This document shows, piece after piece, positions 43,894 through 55,867 of a stretch of 64,000 bases of DNA; the stretch's first letter is position 1, and every line of letters starts with the position of its first letter. Both the position numbers and the translations under genes were made by a program. A model generated the notes under the pieces. It was not told where the DNA came from. It worked only from the letters and a program-made list of their open reading frames with translations, and did no database searches. Source of the DNA: Acanthococcus lagerstroemiae (taxonomy: Eukaryota > Arthropoda > Insecta > Hemiptera > Eriococcidae); contig CM063112.1 in the NCBI GenBank assembly GCA_031841125.1, positions 20,982,603 to 21,046,602 on the forward strand, in the 5' to 3' direction.

Positions 43894-44100
43894 TCAGCAC
43901 TTGTTGACGATATTGTCTTCTATTTCCACTGCGTGTGGGTTGATCGCACGTGTGAAACGTCGCCGACTCGTGGTTTCCAAATCCAGCACCGAAGATGGAG
44001 CTCGAGACGACTTTCTACGCGACAGCACTGATCGTACGTTTTCTAGCATTTCTTCCATTTCTCGTTCTCTGTCGAGTATTTTCCTCAAGCTCGTGAAGAT
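43894..44100 (-). CDS. possible exon, Arg/Glu/Ser-rich
   Basis: The minus-strand frame is open from 44100 to TGA at 43894-43896. It gives RKILDREREMEEMLENVRSV, then RRKSSRAPSSVLDLETTSRR and a short tail. The pattern of charged heptad-like residues is helical and protein-like. The mirror plus-strand frame is Ser/Leu-rich and looks less natural. No clear acceptor was identified, and the family is unknown. It may be a terminal exon or a chance frame. Confidence 0.2.
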   Translation of the reverse strand: MFTSLRKILDREREMEEMLENVRSVLSRRKSSRAPSSVLDLETTSRRRFTRAINPHAVEIEDNIVNKC

Positions 44101-44199
44101 CTATCACCTGGACACGCTAGTGATATTTATTAGGTAAAATCCCTCCTCGATGCAACCGCCGGTGCAGGCAGGCGGAGTGGTAGCAAGAAAGTAACAAGT

Positions 44200-44631
44200 G
44201 GTCTCTCCTGTACGGTTCTCATCATCGTCAAGCGTCGCTCATTCAGCGCTACTCGATTCGTGTACCAGTTGAAAGTTCCAGCGCTGGTCTCTGGTCTAGT
44301 ATTTTATACCAAGTTGTTTTTTTTCTTCTATTTTTTTACTATTACTACTATCATTGATACTCGCGTTTCCGAGCCAGCGAGCAATCTAGTCAATTGTAGT
44401 TCGACGCTGCAGACCGCCGGTGCTTTGTTCTATTTTCGCGGACGCCGTTTTCGCGTCGTCGGTTTTTCTCGAATCTGCAGAAACATAAATACAAATTTTC
44501 GCGCCGAGACCGCGGTACGCGCGTTTGCGGATATTTCGCGGTTTTTTTCCTCTTCGGTGTCCCGGTTTTTATAACCCGCGACGATTTTTATTGCGCGAAT
44601 CATTCTTTCGTTATTTTTGCGATAGTTTACG
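44200..44631 (+). promoter_or_regulatory. CpG-rich promoter-like block
   Basis: CpG words (gcgcg, tcgcg, ccgcgg) become dense from about 44160 to 44640. A ttttataa TATA-like box lies at about 44565, and tcattcagcgct, an initiator-like sequence, at about 44239. It leads into an ATG with a donor at 44632. The direction is inferred from that exon. Confidence 0.4.
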
Positions 44632-44657
44632 ATGGCGAAGTCGAAGACGCACAGACA
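44632..44657 (+). CDS. possible initial exon, MAKSKTHR
   Basis: ATG GCG AAG TCG AAG ACG CAC AGA CA precedes a strong GTAAGT donor at 44658. The peptide MAKSKTHR is short and very basic, as in many nuclear or ribosomal protein N-termini. MAKSK- is also how ribosomal protein eL29 begins, but the following residues do not agree, so that identity is not claimed. The next exon could not be found. Confidence 0.35.
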
Positions 44658-47600
44658 GTAAGTAGTATAGCGTATTTTACGACGGCCAGCGTCATTTTAC
44701 GATACTTATCCGAAAATAATCGAGTTGCCTTTCTCCGGGTCCGACTCCAAATAGCGGTCGCGGCTTTCGAATGCAAATCAGCGCCGAGGGTACTTGTATT
44801 CGAGCTCGCTCAATATAGAAAATTTTGAAAAGAATGGGCGCGAAAAAACGAAATCCGTTCACGGCTGCTTTGTGGCCTTCAAGAAAGGGGAAGCGGAGGG
44901 TCTCAAAACTAGAACTGTCGACTCTTGAAGATGAATTCAGGAAATTGCGAAGGAAACTGAATTCTGGTTGAGAGGAAATGCTCTTGTACGATTTTGCGCG
45001 CAATCGACTTATTTCGTGAATTCGTGACAAGAGAACTGATCTTACGCATCCGAGAGGTTTAAGTTTGGCAGTTGTAAAGGTTGTAAGGTTGCCGCTGGAG
45101 GCGTCGAAACACAGACAACGAAAACACAGAATCGACAGCCATGGAGGGCCAATAAAAATATTCTCCAACCGGATGGCGTACTGGCGATTTCATACTCACA
45201 AATAGTTGAGTTATTTCTTCCCAACTGGAAATTAAGTTAGTTTGTGACGTCACTACTTGCCTCACTAGTCGTTATCAATTATCCTGGCACAAAACACGAA
45301 ATGTCACGGTCTACCGTTGAACATGGTCAACTTTAGAAAATTACTGCTTAGTAACTAAACCTTATTAGAACCTGTGTTTTATGAATTCATATTCCTCAGT
45401 TAGATTATAGCAAAAATACTATAATGTCGGAAATTATTGTACCAGTGAAACTAAAAGTTCAGTAAAGCAAATTTCCAGCATAAAGACGTATTCATCATTG
45501 AAACACAGTCGATACAAAAATCGATTCCTCCAACGACTTTTGAAATCCGTCACGTTTTTGACACATTATAGTCAAATTGGACAACAATTAAGGTACTAAA
45601 ACCAAATTATTACGTCGATAAAGACTTTTAAATGAAATGCAATATTAAGAATTCAATCCGTAAATCAATGTTGACACAGTAACTCCACTTTTGTATCGAT
45701 TTCGACAGCAATGTTCCGTAACACGAGGTGATTGCAATCATGGGGTAACTTGGCACACATACGTTTGCATTACTCACCGCGAGGGGGAACATATAGAACG
45801 TGTGGCAACACCTAATGTACGATGCACTAGCAATCATGTAAGGCCCACTCCGCGTAATTCGGCTATTTCCAGGCAGCGTTCTAAAGGTTCTTTGCGCAAA
45901 GCTTCAAGAAGCCCATAAAAATTACATTACAGAAATAGTTTCAAATAATGAGCGAAAATGAAAGGAAACTGTATGTGTTTGGTTAAAATTTGATCATTGA
46001 CATGATAAAAAGTAATAATATATTGCGTATTAATCAGAATAATGACGTAACAATTGGTGAAAAACTGATAGAAAAACATGAAAGGGGTAAATTTGCATAA
46101 CATTTTTTATTTGTTCTTGAAGTCAGTAAGTGATCAGATTCGATGTTCTGTCTTACTACTAGTGAATGAATAAGAATAAATCGGATGTTTATGCATTTTA
46201 GAGATTCCAAGGACATACATTCATGTATTACAGTCCCGGCGGTTCAAAACAAAGTTAGCATTTTTTTTTTTCTTTCTTAAATGATTTTTTGAACAGAGGA
46301 AGAGTACAGTTTTCAAGGTTAACATTCACTTTTTTCATACGTTGACATACATAGTATATTGATTTAGGATTACTTAACACTTTTATAATTGACAAAACTA
46401 CTTTTACAACCTTTTTCCCAGTTCATTCAGGAACATATGCAATGTCACCCTATAACAATACCACTTGGCACACTTAATTCATGACTGTGGATTTTTGGGC
46501 TAGGGGTGTCACCAACTTTTGGGGAATGTATTCTACCATGTTCCATCAAAATTACAAAACATATCCAATTCTTTAACCCAGCTTCTACAATCTGCAGAAC
46601 GGGTCGAACTTGAAAGTGCGCTAAGTCACCCTCGCATATCAAATAAATTAGGTAATATGGATCTTAGGTGCTGATATTTTTAGATAACTAGTTCATCTTC
46701 AATTGGTCACAAATTAATTGTAAATAGCCGATTGAGAATTCGTTCCACTCACTTTCAAAAGTAATAGAAAAAAAGACTAATCACAGTTTGGTCAACGAGT
46801 CATGTAAAGTGACTTCAATTTTTTAATGGAAGGTTCAAGAGCGTGATTAATATGCGACTGGAAAATGTAGAAATTTTCTCAATTGACGTCTTTCACGTCA
46901 CATGAGTGTAAGATAGTCTCAGATTTTCAACATATTGGTGATAAGTCACTTGAATGTTGATCGGGTAAGATTTGAAAACTTTACTGTCATCCTGCAAGGA
47001 TTTTCTAAATATTTGAATAATTGAACACTGCTTGTACATAAATTACTGGCAAAATTACATACTTCTCAAATTTCAATTAACACTAGGTCCATAACATCAA
47101 CATTACCTATCATTAACATATCAAAAAACTTGATTTTTAATAGCTTGGTGACAATTATTGTTGATTATTCACTGCTACATAAATACACAACAGCACTTCA
47201 ACCGGTATTTAATAATGGAATCACTATACGCTCAATATTAAATTATTATGAACTACATTATTGATAATTGTTGATTATCAGCTGTCTTATTGTTCAACAC
47301 AATCACAATGTGACTTTGTGGTACATCAACAATAATTATCATCAGTCTGAGGAATCCAAGTGTTCAGTCCTCAGTTGATACCTTAAAAGAGTTGTAAGGC
47401 TTGGAAATCAATGTAATCAACATATACCAAAGAAGTTGATGATTATCACCACTAATTATCAACAATAATCAAGTCTTATTGATTATCAATAATAATGAAA
47501 TTTTATTATTATTGATTTTCATTTCTTCCATTTAGGTTGTATAAGGAAAATCAATAATGTGGTGGTTGTTAGTGTTCAATAGTCAACTTAATCACAACTA

Positions 47601-48420
47601 TGGTACATATCAGTTCAAGGTCCAAGGAGTTCATGTCCAAGGGGTTTTCACTTTTCAATTTTCAGTAAATTCCAGAAAAATCAGTATCTATCCCTGTTAC
47701 TTTATTCCACGTTGTTGAATATAACAATTGAAATCCTACTCTACATTTACTGTTATGTGTTCAGTTCTTTAATTGGACCTGACTGAAGGATCAGTTCAAC
47801 AGTACACCTACACAATTATGGAATGTTTTGAAAGAAAACGAAGTTATATACGTTAATCACGGATGCTTTAAGTGTGAGGAATAGATGTTCATATATCACT
47901 GTCTGCCAATCCAATGACAAAGTATCTACTGAGAAACAGTAGATTATACCCACTCTATACTGAAGTGCATATTATTATGCATCTGAACTCGACTTGATTT
48001 TGCATTATTCCCAAATAAGTAATAAATGATGAATGCTCATTGCTTCAGAGACTATGTGCTTCTGATGCATATGTGTTATTCTTTTGAATTAAGTAATAAC
48101 GTTTTCATAAAACGGATGTAATTCAAAAAATGATATAGTGTCATGCACTGTAAGAAAGAACTAATTTCACATTGATACATCTAATGATCAACAAAAACTG
48201 ACTATTATATGTTTAAGCATCATAGTGTGCTTTAATACTGCAAATAAGTAGACTTCAAACAGTTATGGAGACCTAATCTGTTAATAAAAGCATTATAAAA
48301 TTGCCCATTGCTGCGTTTCTGTTGACTGTCATTCTCAGTGGTAGATCATAACTATCAAATTACAAATAATAGTTGCTATTATGCTCTCTAATTAATACAG
48401 TTGAAAATTATGGCTGAAGT
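44658..48420. other. AT-rich, no exon recognised
   Basis: If 44632-44657 is an exon this is intron. Frames at 44692-45168 and 45628-46642 show no motif. From 47100 on the sequence is dominated by degenerate attattgttgattat words, probably decayed simple repeats. Confidence 0.35.
45777..45787 (+). promoter_or_regulatory. CTCF-like word
   Basis: ccgcgaggggg, within caccgcgagggggaac, matches the core of the CTCF consensus except its 3' end. It is a single word in AT-rich DNA; a second and better one is at 50984-50997. Confidence 0.2.
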
Positions 48421-49310
48421 CAGGTACATTATTTGATTTGTATAGATAACAGTTATAGTTATGTTTTTGATTTCCTTCAGTCAATGGTTATCCAATGATT
48501 ATAACAGGGTTATGGTTTTAAATTTTATTGTACTATATTAAACACAAGTGTTTTGATAATGAACTATTACACTACACAACAATTTCAGATTTTTTAAAAA
48601 CAATGATATGAGAATATATGATTCTATATGTATTTTCAACGAGGAATTTCATGCCGATGTTAATTTTCTTATTATAGTTCATTTCCCCCATCCCCTACCT
48701 TGAATGCGAATTTTAGTATCATTAAGATGATACCACTAATCAAACCACTATGCGCATACTCAGTATTATTATCAGTATCAGTGTAGCTATTCATGGACAA
48801 TAAAAAAGAATAAAAAGGTGAAAATTTCATAAACTTTCATTTTGAACATGGAAAACACGAGGTCCTTGAGAAAAATGGTTAGCGCCATTATATTCAGAAT
48901 TCAAAAGATAGCTAAAATCATATAATCACATCCCATTTTTTTATCCTGTTGTGCAGTGTATCAACAATGTAGTTGATAATTATTAATACTTAATTAGCAT
49001 AATAATTCAGAATACTGTTATATCTTCAGTGCCCCCCTCCCACTGATTATTGTCAGGTACATTATTTGATTTGTATAGTTAACAATTATAGTTATGTTCT
49101 CAATTTACTTCAGTTAATGGTTATCAAATGGTTATAACAGGGTTAGGTACAGTTTTAGACTTGATTGTACTACATTAAACACAAGTGTTTTGATAATAAA
49201 CTATTATCAATAATATAGTTGATAATTGTTAATACTTAGTTAGCATTATAATTTAAAATACTGTTATGCATTATTATTATGCCTTCAGTGTCCCCACTGA
49301 TTATCGTTAG
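48421..49310. repeat. tandem duplication of about 250 bp, interrupted
   Basis: The segment ggtacattatttgatttgta to acacaagtgttttgat (48421-48560) recurs at 49055-49200, and the segment gttgataatt to ctgattat (48970-49050) recurs at 49212-49305. The two copies are in direct tandem; the first is split by the MITE at 48570-48958. Identity is roughly 85 per cent by eye. Confidence 0.8.
48570..48958. mobile_element. 389 bp TA-inserting MITE
   Basis: The ends are cactacacaaca and, reversed, cactgcacaaca. TA lies on both sides (48568-48569 and 48959-48960). The undisturbed sister copy at about 49203 reads ctattatcaa with a single TA at this place. This shows the exact insertion and a TA duplication as made by Tc1/mariner-type transposases. 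No coding sequence. Confidence 0.85.
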
Positions 49311-49664
49311 TTGTGTGAATGATGTAATATTTCAACAACTAACAATAGTCAGTGTTGCCATTGAAGGTGTAATAAAAATAAATAACACTAGTAAATACCA
49401 CTAGAAGTGCTGATGAGAATTTCTAACCGCGTATATCAACAATTACAAATAAGTTGTTAATAATAATGTTTCTTAGTATTCCTACATCGATAATGTGGAT
49501 GCTTGCTGTGAAAAATGGAGGCAAACAACAAGCTAATATTATTCGGTGAAATTTTGTACTGGTGTTATTTGCACAGTATGAACATGAAAAGTGTTATACC
49601 TATACCTCTGCCAATATAATCCGAACTTGAGAAAGCAATGATAAAACTTTAAAAGCTTGTCCAT
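49311..49664. other. no recognised feature
   Basis: AT-rich sequence continuing from the tandem duplication, with aacaactaacaatag-type words. No gene is seen. Confidence 0.35.
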
Positions 49665-49672
49665 TATTCATT

Positions 49673-49834
49673 CAGTGGCGTATTTAGGGAGGGATCCAGA
49701 GGGTCTAACCCTAAATTTTTTAAATGTACGAATAAGCTGATTTCCCCCTTCTACCACTCTGCCCTATCACCCATATTCTTTTTTTTTTTCAGTTTGGACC
49801 CCCCCCCCCCAATTTCATTCTGGATACACTACTG
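49673..49834. mobile_element. 162 bp hAT-like MITE with target duplication
   Basis: It begins cagtggcgtatttaggg and ends tctggatacactactg, imperfect inverted repeats. The flanking 8-mers are tattcatt (49665-49672) and cattcatt (49835-49842), 7 of 8 identical. A C run lies inside the right end. It has nearly the same size and ends as the element at 26138-26301. Confidence 0.85.
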
Positions 49835-51849
49835 CATTCATTCTTGGAAAAAATGTTATGAACTGGAAGTACTTCTCTACGTAACATTTGCGTTACTCCT
49901 TACCTAATCGTCGTAATTCTATGAAGGGGGGGGGGGGGGTTGGTATATTTTCCAAAAATATTACCAGTCGAATCTGCATGATATAAAAAATATAAATGTA
50001 TAAGACTTAGTTTTTGATACAGTTTTGTTACAGAGTAATAAGTCTTCAAAATTGACCATTTTGAGTAGTAAAAAATCAATGAAGTACGACTTAACAAGTC
50101 AGATTTGCAGTAAGTAAAATGCAAAATATAATCACATTTTGTCCCTCACTTGTCTACCACTACATTTTAAATTGATGGAACTGACTTTCATAACTAGGAA
50201 ATTGAATGCTCCTTCTCCTCATAAGTGACCTCAGTTCGTCCTTTCAGAAGAAGTAGATTATCGAATACTCATTATTAACATGTTAAAAAACGAATTCCCA
50301 TTTTCCATCAAGTATAATTTTTTGTACTTGAATAAACAAACCTTACTTCAGATTTACAATTAGAAAAATGGTAGGAAGGGAGCGGGGACTATGGTTACTC
50401 CATTGCTTCTTTTCAGTTATTATTTCAAGTCAAAAGAAGTGTTCAGAATTTCTCATTATAAAAGCATAGCGACACTTTTGATACTATAATATTCGCTTAG
50501 TTAAAGAGTCAATCAAAGAATTATTTCATCACAACCTAACATTCCGAACACCCAGAGACACAATAGAAGGAACTTCGACGCGCGGATATTACCACCAGAC
50601 AGGAAACGCAACTGAGAGGAAGAAGGGTATTTGTTGAACAGTCGAGAAGTCGAGCGTGAAGCAGTTCCGACTTACGCAAACTCTAATTACTCACGAAACA
50701 GGATTGCATTTAATTATTTCAGCATTCGAGGCAATTACTAAACCTCTCTCTAGAATTTTGACACCTTCCGATGTATTTCTCGTTATTTGGGCGGCATCCA
50801 CAGACACCATATTTCGATACTACGTTCAATTTTTCAATTCAAGTTAGTTTCGCTATTTTCAGGGGTTAGATAATTTGAATTTTCAACCCTACATCAGGAC
50901 TGAATGAAGCTCCAATGCAATTTTCGAAATCAGAGACTCGGACCCCACGTACTTCAATACTCTATTAAACCTAGCGTCAATTTCGCCCCCTAGCGGGATA
51001 AAATATCGAATTTGGAATCCGCATCGAAGCCAAGTTAAAGAATTGAATGAAATCAAATCAGTGACAAAAAAAAGTGTAATAAATTTCAATAATACTTGTA
51101 CATATTTTCAAGACACATCACTGTCGCTAATTTGAAGAATGAAAATTATCGAATTTGTTTGGGGCCCAAACTGGAAGCAGAGAATGAAATATTCGAAATA
51201 GGAGGCCCTAGAAACATATATATTTTGAGTGTTTTCTCAATTTTCGAAGAATAATCAATTTATTTGCCCGTTTGAAATTCGGATTTCGAGTCCTAATCGG
51301 AATCGGGTCATCAAAAATGTGACGGAATCCTTAACTCTTGGAGAACAGGTGCAGATACAGGAGGAAAGAAATATGAATAATTGCTTCTCTCAGAGAGGAA
51401 AACTGAAATTGTAAAAGCTTCAAGAATGACCTCGCGTACCAAAATCAGAAAATAGTCTTGAGGATTCCCAAACAGAAACGAAACAGTTTTGAAAGTTGTA
51501 AGCAAGTACCAAAGCATTTTAAGGAGTTTTGAAAAGTCGCGGTCAGTTTTCTAAAAGAGTCAGACAGAATCGTGCGCATGTCTCGAAGAGTAACAGGGAG
51601 TCGTAAACAGTCATAATTCAATCTTAAAAAAGTTAGAAAAATCATCAAGGAATGTTGTCTACTTGACGTAATCAAGTATTGACGAAATTTAGAAGTTTTC
51701 AAGAAGTCTTAAGAGTCTTAGTACTAGTTCTTCATTCCTGGTGACACAATTAATAAATAAATTGAAATTAAATCGTCTATGGTAGTCCCTCGTAAAACAT
51801 TTTGAATATTGAGGTTTTTTTCCCCTAAAGTTTTGGCCTAATTCATACG
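49835..51849. other. no recognised gene
   Basis: A G run near 49926 and otherwise AT-rich sequence. The minus-strand frames at 50889-51089 and 51311-51702 show no motif. The 51420-51720 part has repeated cagaaa and gagtc words. Confidence 0.35.
50984..50997 (-). promoter_or_regulatory. CTCF-like site
   Basis: cgccccctagcggg, reversed cccgctagggggcg, agrees with the CTCF core at all but one position. Insects have a CTCF protein, so an insulator role is possible. There is no further evidence. Confidence 0.25.
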
Positions 51850-53850
51850 TTATTTATTCAAAGTGACTACAATTTTCTATTTTGATCATTTTTCTAAGGT
51901 GATCACCATTTTTCAGGAATCTTGACGAATTTTAATATACGAGTTAATTGAAAGCATACGATACCAAATTGAGCTCAAGTTTCAGTTTTGGCAAACTTCC
52001 AAAAACATTCAGAATTTTAGTCATAACCGTTCGCTCATTAATTTTTTCAGTGTATGTAACTACAATTTTCCACGAGTTTTACTGAATTCTTAAATAAAAG
52101 CTAGTTGAAAAAAAAATCATGATAGCATCAATTTTATGAGATTTTTTCGAATTATTATTATTATTATTTTTTTCTTTCTTTCTTTCTTTAGTTTGTGTCA
52201 CCTGTCTTGATCAAATTGGCAGGCTACAGGTTCTTAGTAATCTTACTAAGTTTTTATACAAGTATTTTGAAGATTGATGATTTTAATTTTCAATTTTATC
52301 GGATTTATCGAATTTTGAATTTTTTTTTTTCTGAACTATTGTCGCTACTTTTACCTCATTCTTTCAAAGTGACTTCAATTCTTCATGAAGCTCACTCAGT
52401 GTTTGTATGCAAGCTAATAGAAAACTTATTTTCATTTTTTTAAATTTTTTTTATTTTTAATGATGTATACGATTTTTTAATTTTCAAATTTTCAATTTTT
52501 AATTGTTTTCAAAGTTTATTTTTTATTATTAAATTTTCTAATTTCAAAACGTTTATAAATTCAAAATTTAAAAATAATTAAAATATTCTTAAATTTATTA
52601 AAATTAAATTTTTTTTTTAATTTTTAAAAAATGTTTAGTACTTTTTTTCAAAATAGCAAGAATTTTCAAGAAACATTGCAGGATTTTCGTACAAAACTTG
52701 ATTAAATATTTTTGTGGTATCAAATTAGTTCATTCTTCAGTTTTGTCAAATCAATTTTTTTTTTAATTTAAACGTTTTTTAATTTTCAATTTTTTAAATG
52801 TTTTCAGTTTATTTTATTCTTATTTTTTTGATTTCAAAAGTTTTTCAAATTTAAAAATTAAAAAAAATTAATAATTTTTCGAATATCTTTAAATAAATTT
52901 TTTTTTTAATTTTTCAAAATTGCCATTTTTTTCCAAAATGGCAAGAATTTTCAATAAATTTTGCGGGGTTCTCGTACAAACCTTGATTAAATATTTGTGG
53001 TATCAAATTACTTCATTCTTCAATTTTGTCAAATTTGAATTTTGAGAAATGTTCAAAATTTTTGTAGTATTGGTGTTAGCTTGTTTTTCAATCTGACTAT
53101 AATTTTCCATAAACCTTATTCAATATTTGTATACAATTTCATTAAAAGCTGACGTTATAACCTCAAGTTAAATTTTAAATTTTGTCAAATTTTTGAATTT
53201 AATTGTTTTTAAAGCAATTACGTACTTTCCCAAAATTTTCAATGAATCTTGCCGAATTTTCGTATACCACTTGAATGAAGATTCATAAAACCAAATTAGG
53301 TTTTATTTTCAATTTTTTCGAATTTTGAGATTAATAAAAAATTGTCGTACTTGTTTGTTTATTTTTTCCACGTGAGTACAATTTTCTATGAATCTTGCTG
53401 AATTCTTTTATCCGAGTTGTACAATCAAAACAAGGTCAGTTTTTATTTTTGAGATTTTTCAAATTTTTATTATAATTTTTTAATTATTTTCCCAATATGA
53501 TTCAATTTTTTATGAACCATTCAATTTTTGCATACGAACTGTACGGAAACTCATAGTATGAAAAAGTTCAATTTTGATTTCACCAAATTTTTCAATTTTT
53601 CATATTTTTCTAAATTTTTATCACAGTTTATAGGATTTTGCGTATTCTTCCAGGTGAATATAGTTTTCAACAAATCTGCTTAATTTTTTTGTATTCAAGT
53701 TGATTAAAGCCTCCAGATAGAAATTAAGTTGCATTTTCAATTTTGTCAAAAGGCTCGAATTTTTGGGCAGGTTCTTATCATATTTTCTTTTCATTTTCCC
53801 AAGGTGACCAGAATTTTTCTTTACTTGTACTTAACTTTTGTATTCCAGAT
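51850..53850. repeat. old degenerate tandem array
   Basis: A theme recurs about eleven times: gtgactacaattttcca-like, aatcttgccgaattttcgta-like, then a ttgattaaag segment and a taccaaatta segment. Examples lie near 51855, 52050, 52370, 52655, 52930, 53090, 53230, 53380, 53500, 53650 and 53800. Spacing is 110-320 bases, with a poly-T/A filler between units. The copies at 52655 and 52930 are the most alike. An array this old is easily mistaken for unique AT-rich DNA. Confidence 0.65.
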
Positions 53851-54754
53851 AGCAGAAAATTTTCTACGTCGAACTGAGGTCACAATACTTTCAATATTTC
53901 CACACTTTCAAGTTTTGTTTCAATTTTCTGATGACTTATTGACCGTATTGATATTTTACGAGTACACAGTTCGTATAAACACCAGAATACAAACAACTTT
54001 TGAGAGGTCAATGCAATTCGAATTACAAAATTTTTGTTTTTCACTTCACCCTACTCTGCAAATATTGTATACAAAATATTGGTGGGTACGTTAAGCTCGA
54101 ATACACACATGTTGAAGGGACAAATTCAGATGAGCAGGGTGAGACAGAACTATAGTTTCCAGGGAATAATGTCTCTATTTGCGAGCCATTGGTTACGACC
54201 TTGAGGCTTATTTTTCCTAGATTTTGTTTCTTCGGTGTTTCCTTTCTCCTATTTCCCTTTTTGACCACCCAAATTTACCATAAAATTATTACCTGAAACC
54301 TAATCAGCACTAATTGATTCGAAATGAAAATTAGTTCCACCGGTATTGGGTAGGGTGTTTCTGGATGCCACAAATAACAAGGCATACACGTGAAGGTGTT
54401 CAGGAACGTAAACCGAAGAGTTTTTCCTTTGGAAGCAAAAATTATGAACGTCTCAACTGACTCAACTCAAAATTATCAAAGCAAAAAGAGAAAAGAAAAA
54501 CCTTTTGACTTGTTGGATTTTTCCAACTAACAACTCAAAATTCCCAAATATCGAAACAAAAAAAATCTTTGACTTGTAGGATTTTTCTAACTTCTCAACT
54601 CAATTCCCAAGAATTGAAGCAAAAAAAAAGAAATCTTTCGACTTGTTTGATTTTCCCAACTCCATCCGACTGAAATGGTAAATTTCCCCAACTTCTGAGT
54701 GAAAAATTCCTACGAAGAGGGGCTGCTTTCCTGCCCCCCCCATCGACCGCCCCC
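53851..54754. other. no recognised gene
   Basis: AT-rich sequence with repeated ttgacttgttggatttttccaac-like words near 54510, 54570 and 54635, a small degenerate tandem repeat of about 60 bases. No gene is seen. Confidence 0.45.
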
Positions 54755-55430
54755 TGAAGGTGTCCGAATTCCGGATGTGGTGGCGGAGTGAAGATCCTGA
54801 GAAGCACGCGAGACAATTCTAATGCGACCGTACCGGAGACGGTGTCCAAATTCTGGAGAAGGAGGCATAGCGAGGATCTTTAGAAAAGCATGACAAGATC
54901 TTAACAAGGTGTACACGTGAAGGAGCCCAAATTCTGGAGCAGGTGGCAAAGTAAGGATCTCCAGAAGTGCGTGACAGGATTTTAATGAGGTGTACACGTG
55001 AAGGTATCCAAAGTTTAGAGAAGATGGCGGAGTGCAGATTCTTAGAAGCACGTAAGAAGATTTTAAAGGCGCGTACTCGTGAATACGTTCCACTCACGGA
55101 GGGGTTTATGGAATGAGAATTACTCAAAAGCACGTGAAAGGATTTTCACGAGATATACACTTTAAGTTGCCCAAACTCCTGTACGGTGGCGGAGTGGGGT
55201 TCCTCAGAAGCACGTGAGAAGATTTTCGATTCAAATAGATGCTCTTTGTTTCCAGCTAGCCGACCTCTCCCTGGTAACTTCCTCAAAAGGTTACAAATTC
55301 CTGTAGAGGGTGGCGGAGTGGGGCTCCTCAGAAGCACGTGAGAAGATTTTCGTTTCAAATAGATGCTCTTTGTTTCCTGCTCGCCGACCTCTCCTTGGTA
55401 ACTTCCTCAAAAGGTTACGAGTCGAGCCAA
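54755..55430. repeat. 80-84 bp minisatellite, with a recent 124 bp duplication
   Basis: Units with ccaaattctggag, ggcggagtg, gaagcacgtga and aagatttta start near 54755, 54838, 54918, 55002, 55085, 55165 and 55290. Since 84 is three times 28, the minus strand keeps a frame over several units, with a repeated SCHALLEILTLPPAPEFG-like segment. At 55188-55290 and 55312-55417 two copies are nearly identical, a recent local duplication. Without a start or splice context I treat the frame as an effect of the unit length. Confidence 0.85.
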
Positions 55431-55867
55431 CGGAGTACGTAGGTGTAGAAGAAGCTATTATCATATGCTCTGGTCAGTCCTGCATTCTGTTTAATTATCC
55501 GCCATCCACGAAATTTACATTCACGCTATTTAAATTAGTTAATAGCCGCGAGTACATGCGGTGAAAAAGGAAAGTACACTATACAGTCTACCGACTGCAC
55601 ATTCTCGTTTAATGACAACGTCATGTCATGCTCCGGTAAATAAATGCGTAAAATGGACCCTAAACATATGTTTTTTTGTGCTGTGTGTTTAGTCCAAAAG
55701 TATATAAGTAGTGTCCCGCTATACTGGGCACACGGTATCGACGCGGACACCCATTATTTAATGTGTTCAGGCAGCGTTCACTTTGTGCTAACGCGTTAAT
55801 CTGGCCGGTGACCAGTGGGGTCGAGACGCCATATTGTTGAAAGCCAGCTGAACTTGAAATTTTGACA
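55431..55867 (+). promoter_or_regulatory. possible TATA promoter
   Basis: tatataag at 55701-55708 lies in aagtatataagtagtg. The sequence downstream is CpG-moderate and leads to an ATG at 55868. Several atta words and a cctgcattctgtttaatta segment lie further upstream. It is inferred from the TATA box and the following frame only. Confidence 0.25.

Noticed and set aside
44632..44657. Identity as ribosomal protein eL29 from MAKSK
   Set aside because: Residues after MAKSK do not agree with that family and the exon is too short to decide.
44692..45168. 158-codon minus frame next to the CpG-rich block
   Set aside because: No start or splice context and no domain; probably chance.
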